A stretch of DNA of 64,000 nucleotides from Perkinsus olseni. Lineage: Eukaryota; Perkinsozoa; Perkinsida; Perkinsidae. Below the pieces are notes generated by a model that was given only the letters and a program-made list of their open reading frames with translations, did not search any database and was not told the origin of the DNA. The stretch's first letter is position 1. Each line of letters begins with the position of its first letter. This document shows positions 23,928-34,890 of this stretch, piece after piece. The position numbers and the translations under genes are program-made. The stretch spans positions 1 to 64,000 of the forward strand of contig JABANP010000282.1 in the NCBI GenBank assembly GCA_013115135.1. Direction: 5' to 3'.

Positions 23928-24800
23928 GTGAGCCGGGCTTCGATACTCGCGGAGAAGGTCAGCAATATGATCTTCCCGCTTTTGTGGCACCCTCCCGAAG
24001 TCCTATCAACCCGGGTTTTCTTTTCTTTAGGCGTGCCTCAGTGCGCAGTGTCTGGCCGCGCCAGGCTACATCTGCATAGGAGACGGATGCTCTCGAGGGC
24101 CCACACGAGCGTTGAGCGTCGGCTGTCGTGGATACCATTGTGCTCGGCACACTCGTGCTCAAAATGTCGATGGCGGGATAGTCGCGATATCTAGCGGGTG
24201 CGCGAGGGAGTTTCGCTTGTCATACCAAATTTTCCCCGCTTCAGGGCTGAGTTTGCAAACGTGACGAGCGTTCTTCGCGTTGCGACGGAAGACATCACTC
24301 ACGTGCTGATCGTCGAGCAATGCAACTCGGAGGAAGTATCGTTGACCAGAGAAGGATGGGAAGCTCAGCTATGCTTCCCGCAAGAGCAGGTCCGCCTCTG
24401 GACTGCTCACGTCCAAGTATAATTTTGTCGAGCACAAGTGCTCTCATCTCGAGCCAGTTGGCCGTGCCTGGTTTCACGAGGGTCGTGAACTCTCGCGCCC
24501 ATCTTGGTGTCACACTATTAGTTTGGGAGATACTCTCAACGTGGGTGGCTTCGGGCCGAAGCCTTCGGCTGTTCCCACTTCGGGAGTTTGAATGGTGCAC
24601 ATCGTTATTTTCAGGCACTTGTGCAGTGGAATGCCACTGGTATGTTCTACTGGACTCCCTTCACCCCCGCAGCCCTACTCCACCTTCTCATCGTAAGCTG
24701 ATTCTGCTGCAGAGCGCCTTTCCTTCGTCTGATCGGGCATTGACTCTGCCATTGAGGTTTTCAAAAATCTGCGATAACTTGAAGAAAATTCGAAGAAAAG

Positions 24801-25470
24801 GTGTCCCATTTGATACGAAAATTACGGTATCTAGTAGGACGAGCGTGTTCACCTTGGCTCAAGATTATCTTCTCCTTCAAGTCAACGAAGACGAGCAACT
24901 CCGAGCTGCTTATACTGTATACAGACGGAGGCAGGCGATTCACAGGGTCCAGGAGATCCTATTCACGGACGATGCTGGCGCCCAGGAGCTGGCATGAATC
25001 CAAGACACACCTATACCTTATCACCACGGCGCTCAGATAGGGGAGACCAGAAACCAGAAGAAAGATACCGAGCCTCTGCGCTGGGGCTACGCTCTACTGT
25101 TAGGAATCGGCCTGCCTGGCATCACTCATTGCCGTGCGAATCGCACGACATAAGGCTTGTGGGGCGAGATACAGGTGCCTCCTCGAGAGCAGGGTTGTTC
25201 ATTTCCTCACTCCAAGTTGGCCTAGTGGGCGGACGGCACGACAGTGGGTTTGTTGTGAGGGACGTGATAAGCTTCATCAAGTACTCAAGGGGCACTATGG
25301 CACAGCTACTCGAGAAGAATTCCGAACTTATGAGGACTACTGTGGAGACCTGCGGGTCGGAACTTTTGATCTCCGATTTGAAACCACTTCTTATGTTCAC
25401 TGATGACAGACACACAGTGGAGCGCTATATCGCAACTACTATTAAACCTTCGACGTCGCTGCGTCCATAG
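24801..25470 (+). CDS. Receptor gene, further beta-rich exons
   Basis: Frames with protein-like composition: FSFKSTKTSNSELLILYTDG near 24860-24925, and VVRDVISFIKYSRGTMAQLL, ELMRTTVETCGSELLISDLK in 25250-25385. No catalytic motif is seen. Exon borders are not fixed. Included because strand and style match the flanking DUF4215 exons. Confidence 0.4.
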
Positions 25471-26137
25471 GTAAACACTGCACAACGCTACAACTGCTTC
25501 TAACTCAGAAACAGCCGTAGTCGAGTTCCCTGTATTTGACAATCTCATTCGTGAGAGAATGACTGTCCCTGCAGACGCGAGACCCTTCGTCAATTTCATC
25601 AAGCCTAGCATTACCCTTTCTGGGTCCTTAAATCGTGAGATGCCGATCACATTGATGTCACTGATGTGATTCACATCCATCATGCTACTATATATCGCGA
25701 CGACCTACTGGCCAACTATCGACGGCTGATGAGGGCGCTGAGAATATCGATCACGCGAAGCTCAAGAGGCAACACGTCGGGCGTTACTCACCGCCAATTT
25801 GCGAAAGAATAGCGCAGGAGACTCGAGAACTCTCAGGAGCAGGCTGGCTAGGCGATTGCGTGTTTTCATAGTGACCGCTGATGCTCCAGAGCCAGAGCTT
25901 CAATTTACAAGATAAGCTACATCCCAACTGACTAACTTTTTTTTGTGGAATCGCGATAGTCGACGAAGTGGAGCATATGTTCTAACTGGTCGTGTCACCA
26001 GTACGTGATAAATTTTTGCGCATTTTTGAGGGTCTCTGTTCAACAGAGTCTGTTTTTATATGCCTTGTGGAAAGCTGGGTGCTGCAGACAGCCTGTCAAC
26101 ACGGACGTGTGCCTGCCGATATCCTCTTGTTGCTCAG

Positions 26138-26300
26138 GCACCCCAGGTATGCGGGGACGGCATTCATGTGCTCGGCGAGGAGTGTGACGGTGCGTCAGTC
26201 GGATGCTCGCCAACCCGATGCACCGTAGAGCCTTCTCATGCATGTATCGGGTCATCATATCACGCCCGTCGGAGTAGATGCAAGCCCATCAACATGGACG
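26138..26300 (+). CDS. Receptor gene, DUF4215 exon
   Basis: The acceptor TGCTCAG precedes APQVCGDGIHVLGEECDG, then GCSPTRCTVEPSHACIGSSY, and the exon ends at GACG|GTGAGT. The spacing of cysteines matches one DUF4215 unit with a shortened middle (no second CDDGN). Confidence 0.7.
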
Positions 26301-26554
26301 GTGAGTGGCATTTTGTCTCCTAGGGGGAGCGCGCTGCCATAGATTTTCTATTCTAACTTTCCTCGTTTCGATCTTTTGGCCTCCCCGATGGTAACTTTCT
26401 TTGCACGTCGTGCTGTACATGGTATGTTCGACATGTTCATCAGTACAAAGGGCGCTGCCGCCTGCCACTCCGGTGCTACATTCCCGGATCCCAAATTTCT
26501 CTTCAAGACGCCAACCGCTGCGGGCTCTCTCTTCCCCATGTTCCTTCTCTACCC

Positions 26555-27011
26555 TTGTCAGGTTCTATCTACTGCAGGCACCGTTCCTGCAGTTCGTTGT
26601 CGATCGAGCAGGGGCCCTTGAATGGCTCCCTGTTGGTTGGTCGTTCTGGCTCGGTATCTGCGTTCGAGAAGGCTCACATCCACGTCAAGCTCGCTAGAGG
26701 AGCGAGAGCTGTTCTTGGGTGGTTGCAGCCGACTACCGGAATAGGCTGGCAGTGTGGCGTTGGACGGTTGGATCTTTTCGGAGATGCGGTGGTGGGCCCC
26801 GGGACGGCCCACGTCGTTTCGGAACCGCCACACCTGTTTTTGTTTGACAAGTGCTCTCTTTCTCTCTAGTCAGGGTGTCGGCCGGAGAGCTCTCGGTACC
26901 TTGGTGAAATCGAGACAGACGAAGGCATTGAGAGAGATCCTCTCGCTTGGAGGGTGTTAGACTCTGGGAAGAAGCAAGATTTGATCATCAAATGGAGCAC
27001 AGTTGGCTGGT
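26555..27011 (+). CDS. Receptor gene, beta-rich exons
   Basis: Positions about 26610-26850 encode LNGSLLVGRSGSVSAFEKAH, GWLQPTTGIGWQCGVGRLDL and HVVSEPPHLFLFDKCS. Positions about 26877-27012 encode CRPESSRYLGEIETDEGI and WRVLDSGKKQDLIIKWSTVG before GTGAGAAGG. These resemble the interspersed segments upstream. Fold assignment (CUB-like) is only a guess. Confidence 0.5.
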
Positions 27012-27649
27012 GAGAAGGCACTTACCGGTATCATGTTGAGTGATTACCAGCCGCCCCATTTGAGGAAGCAGATTCTACCGATCGCTACTTCCTGTGCTCA
27101 ATAAACTTGCCCAAACTCATCCCTCTTGAAACAAGATACATCGGTGCTAATCTGACTAAGCCGCTTCTTGGCGTTGCACTTGAAACTCGCAATGTGCGAG
27201 TTTCGACTCCAACGCCGAACAACGGGGGGCCGGCCGCACACAATGATTACTAGAATCGATACCGTATAAAAATTGCGGTTTTGATGAGCAGAGAACATGA
27301 CAGGTTATAAATCAAAAATGCTCGTAGAAACTAGTAAGCAGCTTTGGCCAATATATTGACATTCGATCAGCCGTTCCCCGCAAGAACAGATATAAAGCAC
27401 TGGGGTTGGTGAACTGCGTCTATGGGTGCCGCTGGAGATTAGCTTTGAAGTATTCGCTCATAACTAGTGTGCGGTTAAATGGCATTATTCATACCATAAA
27501 AATCGTAACGAGCTCACGCCGAATGAGCAGAGCATGTGTTCAAGATAATCTTAACCACTCACTCACAAAGTTGCAGTCGGGGGCGCCTTCAGTAGGGAAG
27601 AATGGCTCTCTTCGTAGGCCCTACCACCCGGGCCTCGCCACTAACGTAT

Positions 27650-27747
27650 CGTGGTCTATGATGATCATCGGATTGAGATGTGGGGACGGAGTGCACTTGG
27701 GCTGGCTGGAGCAATGTGATGATGGCAACGAGGATGATGATGACGGG
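27650..27747 (+). CDS. Receptor gene, DUF4215 exon
   Basis: LRCGDGVHLGWLEQCDDGNE followed by an Asp run, ending at a GTGAGG donor. The next exon would supply the GC...C half. About 1.2 kb to the next recognised exon holds a minisatellite and MITE pieces. Confidence 0.6.
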
Positions 27748-28198
27748 TGAGGGAAAGTTCCACGCGCCCCTCTTCATGACTCATTATCGATAGTATTTTC
27801 TGGCATTGGACATTTTGGCGTTCTTGCTATTGTAATTTTAATTTTCACCATTTCTACCCTCATAGTGGGAGAAAGCGGGCACGTCTTGGTCCCAACAGTA
27901 TTGGAGAATTAATGGACCCGAATAGATGGAACTCGTAGTGAGCGAGATAGAGCAGAGGATTGGAGTTAGTGGCTTGGTGATTGATAGTGTCTAAAAGTTA
28001 TAAAAGTTCTAAAAACTATTATCAAAAATACCCAAAGACATTTATTCTTCCTCTTTCATTGATTGTATTTTTCGCATTAAACACTATGGCATTTTTGGTA
28101 TTTTTGGTGAACTTTTTTTGACAAATCTATGTTTGTGATGAGAATGTGCGGGTGCGTCTTAGCCCCGACACTATTAGACGATTACTGAGCGTAACATA

Positions 28199-28315
28199 CG
28201 CAGATGGGGCTCATAGTGAGCGAGATAGAGCAGGTGAAGCGAGAAGTGTAGAGGATTGGAGACTCCAATTTGGAGTTAATGAACACACAGTTCAATTGGG
28301 TTGTGTAGACAGCAC
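28199..28315 (+). mobile_element. MITE family 1, diverged copy
   Basis: Matches GGGCTCATAGTGAGCGAGAT and GTTGTGTAGACAGCAC, the central and right parts of the intact copy. A shorter piece with GTAGTGAGCGAGATAGAGCA lies at 27916-27990. Confidence 0.55.
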
Positions 28316-28646
28316 GATTCGTGTAAAAAGCGTTTGCCCCTCGAACGTTGGTCACGGAAGCTGGCTCGCCTCCCCCCTCAGGTGCGATCGTGCATGCAAC
28401 TTGGCTCCTCACAGAGCATTCACCGACCCTCACAAGACGCTTCCTGTTGAGGGCCTGACTATCACCTGTAGTGGTTGGCATTGCTGGAGATTCGCGGTGT
28501 TGAGCGAGGGACCCCATAGGGTGGTGATGAATCACCAACACTTGGAGATGACCAGCGAGGAGGCTGATATAGGGTAAGATCACCATCGTCATACAGTCAG
28601 TATGGGAAATGCGGCATGCAAATGTGAGGTCACCATGCCTCCTGCT

Positions 28647-28802
28647 GAATGAGGATTTTATGTCACTTTCAAGAATGAGGTTTTCTTGTCACTTTCAAGA
28701 ATGAGGTTTTCTTGTCACTTTCAAGAATGAGGTTTTCTTGTCACTTTCAAGAATGAGGTTTTCTTGTCACTTTCAAGAATGAGGTTTTCTTGTCACTTTC
28801 AA
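28647..28802. repeat. 26-nt minisatellite, 6 units
   Basis: Units start at 28647, 28673, 28699, 28725, 28751 and 28777. The last five are identical; the first is diverged. The consensus begins GAATGAGGTTTTCTTGTCAC. It lies inside a putative intron of the receptor gene. Confidence 0.95.
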
Positions 28803-28974
28803 GAAAGAGGTCACTAAAACGTGTGCAAGAATGTACCGATACCGTACCGATTGAATGCTGGAGCGGGATGAAGATTGAAGATTTGTAGCACTTTCGGGTG
28901 GTGTGGCGTTCGCAGAAGAGTTCTAGCTTTTCTTCGAGAAAAGGGTTTTCTAAGAATTTTCCTTCCACCTAACA

Positions 28975-29247
28975 GTGATGCACCTTGCATTCCGTGCGGA
29001 TGAATACCCTCCTGACGAGTCCAGTCCCTTCATCTACTCTGCTCACCTCAGGCTGGACGTCGCCAACAGGGCCATCCTTCGACCCGCATCGTCAGGTCGG
29101 CCGTTGTGCGCGTCGAACGAAGTTAGTCTGGAATGGACGAGGAACTCTTCCGAGCTTTCCAGCGAGCTTTGCGGCCGAGGTTGGTCCAGGGTCTCCGATG
29201 AAAGGGTTTGTGCAACCGTTCAGATGCCGCTGACGACTCTGATCTAG
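28975..29247 (+). CDS. Receptor gene, exon
   Basis: An open frame with coding-like composition: DEYPPDESSPFIYSAHLRLD, ASNEVSLEWTRNSSELSSEL, GWSRVSDERVCATVQM. N-glycosylation sites (NSS) suit an extracellular region. No domain recognised. Confidence 0.45.
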   Translation: MMHLAFRADEYPPDESSPFIYSAHLRLDVANRAILRPASSGRPLCASNEVSLEWTRNSSELSSELCGRGWSRVSDERVCATVQMPLTTLI

Positions 29248-29592
29248 TCTTGAACCCAGGATCTCATATTCTAAGATGGCGAACAAGGTCAGCTGGTTTC
29301 TCAGGAGAGCTCGGTGAGTTACCCAACGTCATGGTGTTTTTTTCGGAAAAAAATCTTTTCTCGAGACTGTTATTATGCATTCCTCGACTATGATTTGGAC
29401 TAAGTTGCAACATTTTTTACGAAGTTGGCTGGCAGCTCCTTTTCCGAAATATCATCAGCACTGAGAGGGGGATCGTTTCCGGCGAGCCTCTTGTCTCGGC
29501 CTGACGAAATCTGTCCTCGTGTTCAGTTTATAAACTGAACGACGATTACACCGAATAATTTCATCGGCGCGCTCATCAGGACTTGCCATAAG

Positions 29593-29730
29593 TCCCCTGG
29601 TCTGCGGCGATGGCCTGAGGGTTGGTCCGGAGGAGTGCGACGACGGCAACGCCCGATCGAAGGATGGCTGTAGCTCTACCTGCGAGGTCGAAGCTGGATG
29701 GATATGTCGAGGTCGAGCTCGGGATAAACG
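29593..29730 (+). CDS. Receptor gene, DUF4215 exon without an ATG
   Basis: The frame VCGDGLRVGPEECDDGNARS continues DGCSSTCEVEAGWICRGR and stops at a donor (AAACG|GTAGGG). This is a textbook DUF4215 unit with all six cysteines. It has no methionine, so it must be an internal exon. Confidence 0.75.
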
Positions 29731-30370
29731 GTAGGGAAAGATACGATGGCTATAGGAGTATCTTTGACCTCACTCAGAGACTACTGTAGTCGACTTATGA
29801 TACCTAATGTGGCCATCCTCTGCACAGGAGCTGCGTGCGATCGCCTCGCTGTTGATGATCCTTGGACGGAGCCAGCCAGCCGGAGGTACGCTTCTTAACT
29901 CTTCGTGCTCTACGGTGTTGTCGTTTCTCCTTCCGTAGCTTGATCTGAATCTTACGATGGAACTCAATCTGTTTCGCGTCAGCCTCGGGCCTCCGCGGAG
30001 TTGAAAACAAAAATCGAATGGCGAGGATTTCATCAGAAGGCACTTGACAATTGGCGTCAAAAGAGGTTGTTTCATGTTTGGAGCCGCGGTGAAAGTGAGT
30101 AACCGTTTCCATACCATCTTTCCCTCAATTCGCGATAATAAAATGAAAATGTGTTCCATCCTGCTGCGCTCGACTCCGCGAGAACCTCCAGTTCGGCTCC
30201 TCCCCTGCATCGTCATTTGTTCCAGCACTCCGGAGCCGTTCGGACAGTATTGATTAATTTTCGTGTCAGCGCCAGCTATCGCTCCTTCAATCACTGCACT
30301 ATCTCATCCCTTTTTCCCATCCCCCTCGGGTTGTCTTGTTATTGCATCGCTCCGCTTCAGCAGTGCTAGC

Positions 30371-30760
30371 GTGACCATAACGAAGCGGCCAATTGATCAC
30401 CCTGAGATGGATTCTGGGCGGCTCGTCATCAGAGCAGGACCTGACGAAGGGGTCTGGATCGAACCGGGCACGAAGCTGCTAGAACCGAAGCACGAGGTTG
30501 CACTCCCTTCTGCCATTGCTACGTATAATCCTGGTCGTTCTCAGGTCCACGTGAATATTTCTAACATCGAGACCTTGAACGTTTTGCCCTACGCAAGCAG
30601 CTGTCGCTGCCCGGGGATCGGCCGTCGCATTGGAATTGGGGAAGTCTGCTCCTATGAGTCGTGCCCCGACCAACAGCTTTCGAGAGGGCAGCTGGTTTGC
30701 GGCCACGGGGCTTCTTTGGACGGGGTCATGCCGGGCTGCGTTGAGAAAACAGTAAGGATC
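30371..30760 (+). CDS. Receptor gene, exon with a truncated cysteine unit
   Basis: The open frame encodes MDSGRLVIRAGPDEGVWIEP, PSAIATYNPGRSQVHVNISN and YASSCRCPGIGRRIGIGEVC, then LVCGHGASLDGVMPGCVE, a shortened DUF4215-like unit. MITE family 1 is inserted immediately downstream at 30771. Confidence 0.6.
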
Positions 30761-30770
30761 GCACAATTTC

Positions 30771-30910
30771 GTAGTTGTAGAACACAACATAGGTAGATTG
30801 GGCTCATAGTGAACGAGACAGAGCAGATAGAAAGTGGAGTGTTGAGGGAATGGGTTGATAATGCGGAGCTAGTATAAGCGCAGCTCGATTGTGTTATGTA
30901 GACAACGCAG
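30771..30910 (+). mobile_element. MITE family 1, intact copy inside the receptor gene
   Basis: About 140 bp and nearly identical to 9177-9313, from GTAGTTGTAGAACACAACA to GTGTTATGTAGACAACGC. The close match implies recent movement of the family. It lies 10 nt after the last clear codon of the preceding exon frame, so it may now be part of an intron. Confidence 0.75.
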
Positions 30911-31191
30911 AATCTCGTCGCTCAATATTGCATCCACATTTCGAATCAACTCAACTTATATTCATTACACGCTATTTTGAATGAAGGACTATTCGTTTGA
31001 TGAGAACTCGGTCTCCGGGTCGTCGAGAAAACGTCGAGTTTCGCAACTGATGAATGCTTCTAACGTGATGATCATATTCTCGAGTTCACCGCGACTCTAG
31101 CTCGCCGAAGTCCCTCAAAAGTGTCTTACCGACGACATCGTTACTCGGGAGGAGGTGGAAGCTAGATCAGCGAGCCACCGACGGCTGCGTT

Positions 31192-31972
31192 ATGGCTATT
31201 GATTCCGCGCATCTTCCACTTATCCGGGGTGGAATAGGACCTCTATCAACTACCTTATCTAGGCAGTGTCTGAGTATTTTAGGGTACTCGAAAGGGTTGC
31301 TAGTCGTTCTTACTTTCCAGGAACTCCTCACTGCGAAGCCCGTCCCCGCTGTGCTTTTGACACTGGAATGGATCGCAGCCTCGGACAGTGCACTCAGAGT
31401 CGTAGCCGAGGCTCTCGACGGACGGCTCCAACAGCTGCTTCGCGCATCTTGGTTGCGTACGATGGTGATGCAGCCCAGCTTATTCGAGCTAGTGTACACG
31501 GTGAGTCGGGAACCGCGTTTTCTGGAGTGGCTCACAACCTGCGATTCGGATTTCTCGCCGCAACGGCGGGCATGACTGAATGTGAGGACTACCGTCATGA
31601 GGTTTCGGTTGCTTCATTATTCATCGGCTGGGTACGCGATCTTCTAGTCTAGGCGATCACGGAACGGCGGTGATCTTCACACAGGGTACGTTCCGCTCCA
31701 CAAAGGCCTTGCTGTTCTCGGTGGCGATTGTGAACGCCAACCTCTCCCTCACGGCGCTCGACGACATGAGCTTCCTCACCGGTGAATTGGCCCGAGGCCT
31801 CGGCATTGAGGTACTCGGCCGCAGTCTCGACGCCTCTCCTGGTCTTCTGTGGCAGGCGGATCAATTGGTATTGGAGACGCTGGTAGAGAAGACAGATACA
31901 CGATGGTGGTCGATGCCGGCAGCTGACAATCGACGAGGAGCCGGGCTCTATGCTGACGATGGCGACGAGTAG
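31192..31972 (+). CDS. Receptor gene, membrane-proximal exons (frame uncertain)
   Basis: Two overlapping frames in 31192-31650 both look coding (LLVVLTFQELLTAKPVPAVL versus ILVAYDGDAAQLIRASVHGE); I cannot choose. Positions about 31680-31900 encode FRSTKALLFSVAIVNANLSL then TGELARGLGIEVLGRSLDAS. No known domain. Confidence 0.35.
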
Positions 31973-32213
31973 GTCGTGGAGTGGTACTAACGCTACTCAG
32001 ATGATAGCCCGTCATTCTCTCTTTACGTGAGAACGTGATACTGCTGAAGCGAAGCAGCTTCTCACTTACTGCATCGGATGGTTTAAGTCGAAATGATAGA
32101 GAATTCATCTTTGTCCTAGACTCCCCGCGCGACACTCTCATGAGCGCAGCAGAACATCCGAACGCAGCCAAATGGTCGGGAATCTACACTCGGTCCGGGA
32201 CGCTGCTTCCTCA

Positions 32214-32488
32214 GGAAATCTGCCCTGGCGAGGGTCGAATTCGCTGTGGCCTTGAGCGGCTTTTTAGTGGTACTGGCCTGTAGTGTGGCTGCTATCCGCC
32301 TGCGGCTATCGGAGGACCCGGCTGAGTCGGACGAAGATGATGAGGAGGCGGAAGAGGATATCGCTGTTGTTGTTATTGAGGGACCCAATGAGGAGAATAA
32401 AACTGTTGATGGCTCGGATGATGTGCGTCGGAGCTGTTGTGGCTTCTCCGTATTGCTCATAGTCAACGCGAGGCGGGAAGGAGTGTAA
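32214..32488 (+). CDS. Receptor gene, last exon: TM helix and acidic tail
   Basis: The frame LARVEFAVALSGFLVVLACS continues VAAIRLRL, a single 20-residue hydrophobic helix with a basic stop-transfer end. It is followed by a strongly acidic tail (SEDPAESDEDDEEAEED) and ends at TAA. This is the layout of a type I membrane protein whose DUF4215 ectodomain lies upstream. That it belongs to the same gene rests on strand, order and spacing. Confidence 0.6.
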
Positions 32489-32789
32489 AGCTCATCTACC
32501 TAGTTCTACTTTGAGGGCTGGGGTACTAGCTTTGCACGCATGCACAAGGCGATCGACGCATAATGAGTGACAGCTGAACGAAAGCGAGATTGTCGAATCC
32601 ACTTCAAAGGATTGTCCACCGTTCATCCTCTCGAAGCTATAGTGAAGTTCGGTGAGATCTCCCCGATGGTCGGCCAAGGAGTGGCCTAGGGTGGTGTCCC
32701 GATACTAGAGAATTATCGATCATTCTGGACTGTACATCCGAGCTTGCCTTACACTCTCAGAAGGCCGAGGAACTAAATGGTGGTCTGCA

Positions 32790-33036
32790 GGTCCCAATGA
32801 TCGTGATACAATCTAGTCCGACCTCGGAGCCCGCCCGGCCACCTCAGGAGTCGTCCGATGCTAAGCGCTCGGGTGCCGCTGTTCTCTTCCTCTGAGGGGC
32901 CTCCAGTTGTGCTTTCCTCAGTGTCATCCAAGCTGGGGAGGTGGAGCAGGAGCAGTATGATCTTCCGGTTCTCGAGGAAGAAAGGAAATCGCCCCGCGCT
33001 TCAACTGGATCGGCGGCCCGACGATGACGCCGAACA
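32790..33036 (+). CDS. Unassigned exons after the receptor tail
   Basis: IVIQSSPTSEPARPPQESSD and, after a short GT-AG gap, SVIQAGEVEQEQYDLPVLEE. These disordered, acidic stretches could be an alternative cytosolic tail of the receptor or a separate gene. Confidence 0.3.
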
Positions 33037-33416
33037 GTAATTGGCATGATGGCGCATGAGTGCCAACGGTGTTTCAATACAGCATTGTTAAGCTTCTCTT
33101 GGCGCATATTTGTGTTATCTTGGGCGAGCGATGTCATCGTTCAACTTGTACAACGTTATAAGCCACTAACGCTACCCTACGAGTGCAACGTTAGTGCCAG
33201 GAGCACTGCAGCTGCTCACTTTCCCAGCTCCGTTAACAGGCTGAGTTATAGGGTCTCTACGGTGAGGCTGAGCCGGGGTCCAGAGTATGGGCCTTCGCAT
33301 CTGTCTTCTACTGCGAGAGCACCTGTGTGATATTACAGCGTGATATTACAGCAACCCGGAGATATCTTGACGTCCTCGGCCACTACTACTGCCCTGTCAG
33401 TGCCACAGCAAGGTGA

Positions 33417-33641
33417 GTGTGTCTGCTCTATCGGTGCTGTGACTTCGTTGAGTATTGGAGAGCACCCGAGACGAGCGATATTCCCATTCTGAGGACCGTG
33501 GCCATGCTTCTTTCTTGTATGCAAGCCTCTTCCGTAAGTTCGGAAGAGGCTTTCAGCCTAGCCGGGTCGTTGAGCAGGGTGAGACGCTCCCGTTTAGCTG
33601 GGGACAGCCTACGCGCGCTGATGCTTTTGCGCAACCGTTGA
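33417..33641 (+). pseudogene. hAT transposase C-terminal dimerisation domain
   Basis: DIPILRTVAMLLSCMQASSV, SSEEAFSLAGSLSRVRRSRL and ALMLLRN match the hAT family C-terminal pattern (P..L...A...L.....S...SE..FS..G.....R..L). The N-terminal zinc finger and catalytic core are not recognisable upstream. Exons upstream around 33330-33405 may belong. A remnant. Confidence 0.65.
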
Positions 33642-33784
33642 CATCCCTACCGCAATCAGCATCCACTTCCGTACATTAATTAATGTGTCTTCTTAACTTC
33701 CGTGGCGCTGACGTGATTTGCTAGAGTTTCTGCGACCAGTAAGTGTCGAGTTCATCAACTCCGCAGATTACAAGTCACAGGCTG

Positions 33785-33892
33785 TTTCCGTAAACCGTAC
33801 CCTTCTTCCGTAACCGTACCGTGCTACGGTTTGGTTCCCGTAGTCCGTACCGTTCCGTAGTAGAAACCGTAAATTTGCCCATCTCTAGGGGT
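33785..33892. mobile_element. TACGG-rich small repeat element, copy 2
   Basis: Dense CCGTAACC, GGTACC-like and CCGTACCGT words, ending TTTGCCCATCTCT. Related to 5826-6060. The stretch from here to 35195 holds no convincing gene except the pseudo-exon at 34790. Confidence 0.4.
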
Positions 33893-34789
33893 GATCAAAA
33901 GTTTCACTACCTTAGACGAGGTTGTGATCGAATACGAAGCAGGAGATTCTTCGGAAGGCAGAGAAAGTACAGCGATTAACTATTTATCAACCCTACGCGA
34001 CAAATTCGTGCTCTCTCTGAGCAGGTGTTGGTTCCCTGTTGTCCGGAAGTGATATTCGTCCAGCGATGATGAAGACACTTCTCTCATGGAAAGCTCAGAT
34101 GACTCTGACTCTGCCTTTCAGAGTATTTCATCTGTAAAGAAACAACTCATGTTTAGAGGAGGAATTGCCCAGCGCAGGTGAGCTGGATGATGGCGAGTCA
34201 ACCGACAGGTCCAATGAGTATCGTCCGCTGCGATTCGCGGCACCATCCCCCCTGGATAACTCGTTTACTGAAGAAGAGGGTGAGGCAGGTAAGAATTCGT
34301 GTGTCTCGGCAAACAAATAAACATTGGTTTTCATTGGTCGCTGGGCGTGGTTAGATCCTGATTGGTCGGGACATCATGGCAATCATCTTGTGTCCCGTGA
34401 TGATAGCGGCGGCAGCGACAGCGAATAATATTCGCCGAATATTACCTCTTGAGATGGCGCTAATGACGCCCGTTCAATAATGTCTGCTACGATCGCTATC
34501 GCATTGTAAATCCACTTTCAATAAGAGCCTCTCAATTTACTGTTTCATTCCAATTTTCTTGTGTCGGCAATTACTGGGCCCAGTGTCATTCCTCGTTTTT
34601 CCTGAATAACGTGCAACTCTAGGCACGTGAGTCACGTGACGTCACACAAGTAGCATAGCATAGCCGATCAGCACAGGATAGTCCTTATTGCTCAGATTTG
34701 CATCAGGAGCATAGAATAGCTCGACTTGCATAGATTACTATCAATTGCAGCAATTGAATTGCTTAGATTAGTTATGTCATGGGAGATGA

Positions 34790-34890
34790 TGCTGGTCAGG
34801 GTTGAAGTCATCGTTGCGCGCTGTGATGACGGAGTTGTGGAAGGATTTGGCGTGATGTTGGAAGATCTCATTCCTCGGTGCTCTGGAACA
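34790..34890 (+). pseudogene. Decayed copy of a DUF4215 exon
   Basis: Strong nucleotide match to 23842-23927, including the acceptor and the start GGTTGAAGT..GCGCGCTGTG. It reads ARCDDGVVEGFG and then loses frame after an internal deletion that removes the GEECD codons. One glycine codon is changed to aspartate (CGD to CDD). Confidence 0.7.

Noticed and set aside
24320..24997. 225-aa plus-strand frame as a single gene
   Set aside because: Long but of mixed composition; its first half overlaps probable intron and another frame gives better beta-strand protein in 24860-24925.
28647..28802. Regular repeats that could suggest a CRISPR array
   Set aside because: The 26-nt units are directly tandem without spacers, and the DNA is eukaryotic; it is a minisatellite.
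30440..30475. B-box-like GGATCGAACCGGG
   Set aside because: It lies inside a convincing coding exon and has no A-box or arm structure; probably chance.
32525..32575. GCACGCATGCACAA..CGCATAATG block shared with 51350-51400
   Set aside because: A real short repeat of about 40 bp but without definable ends or function; too little to annotate.
33245..33325. 80-bp block shared with 39271-39350
   Set aside because: A dispersed duplicate, but I could not tell an element from a fragment of segmental duplication.
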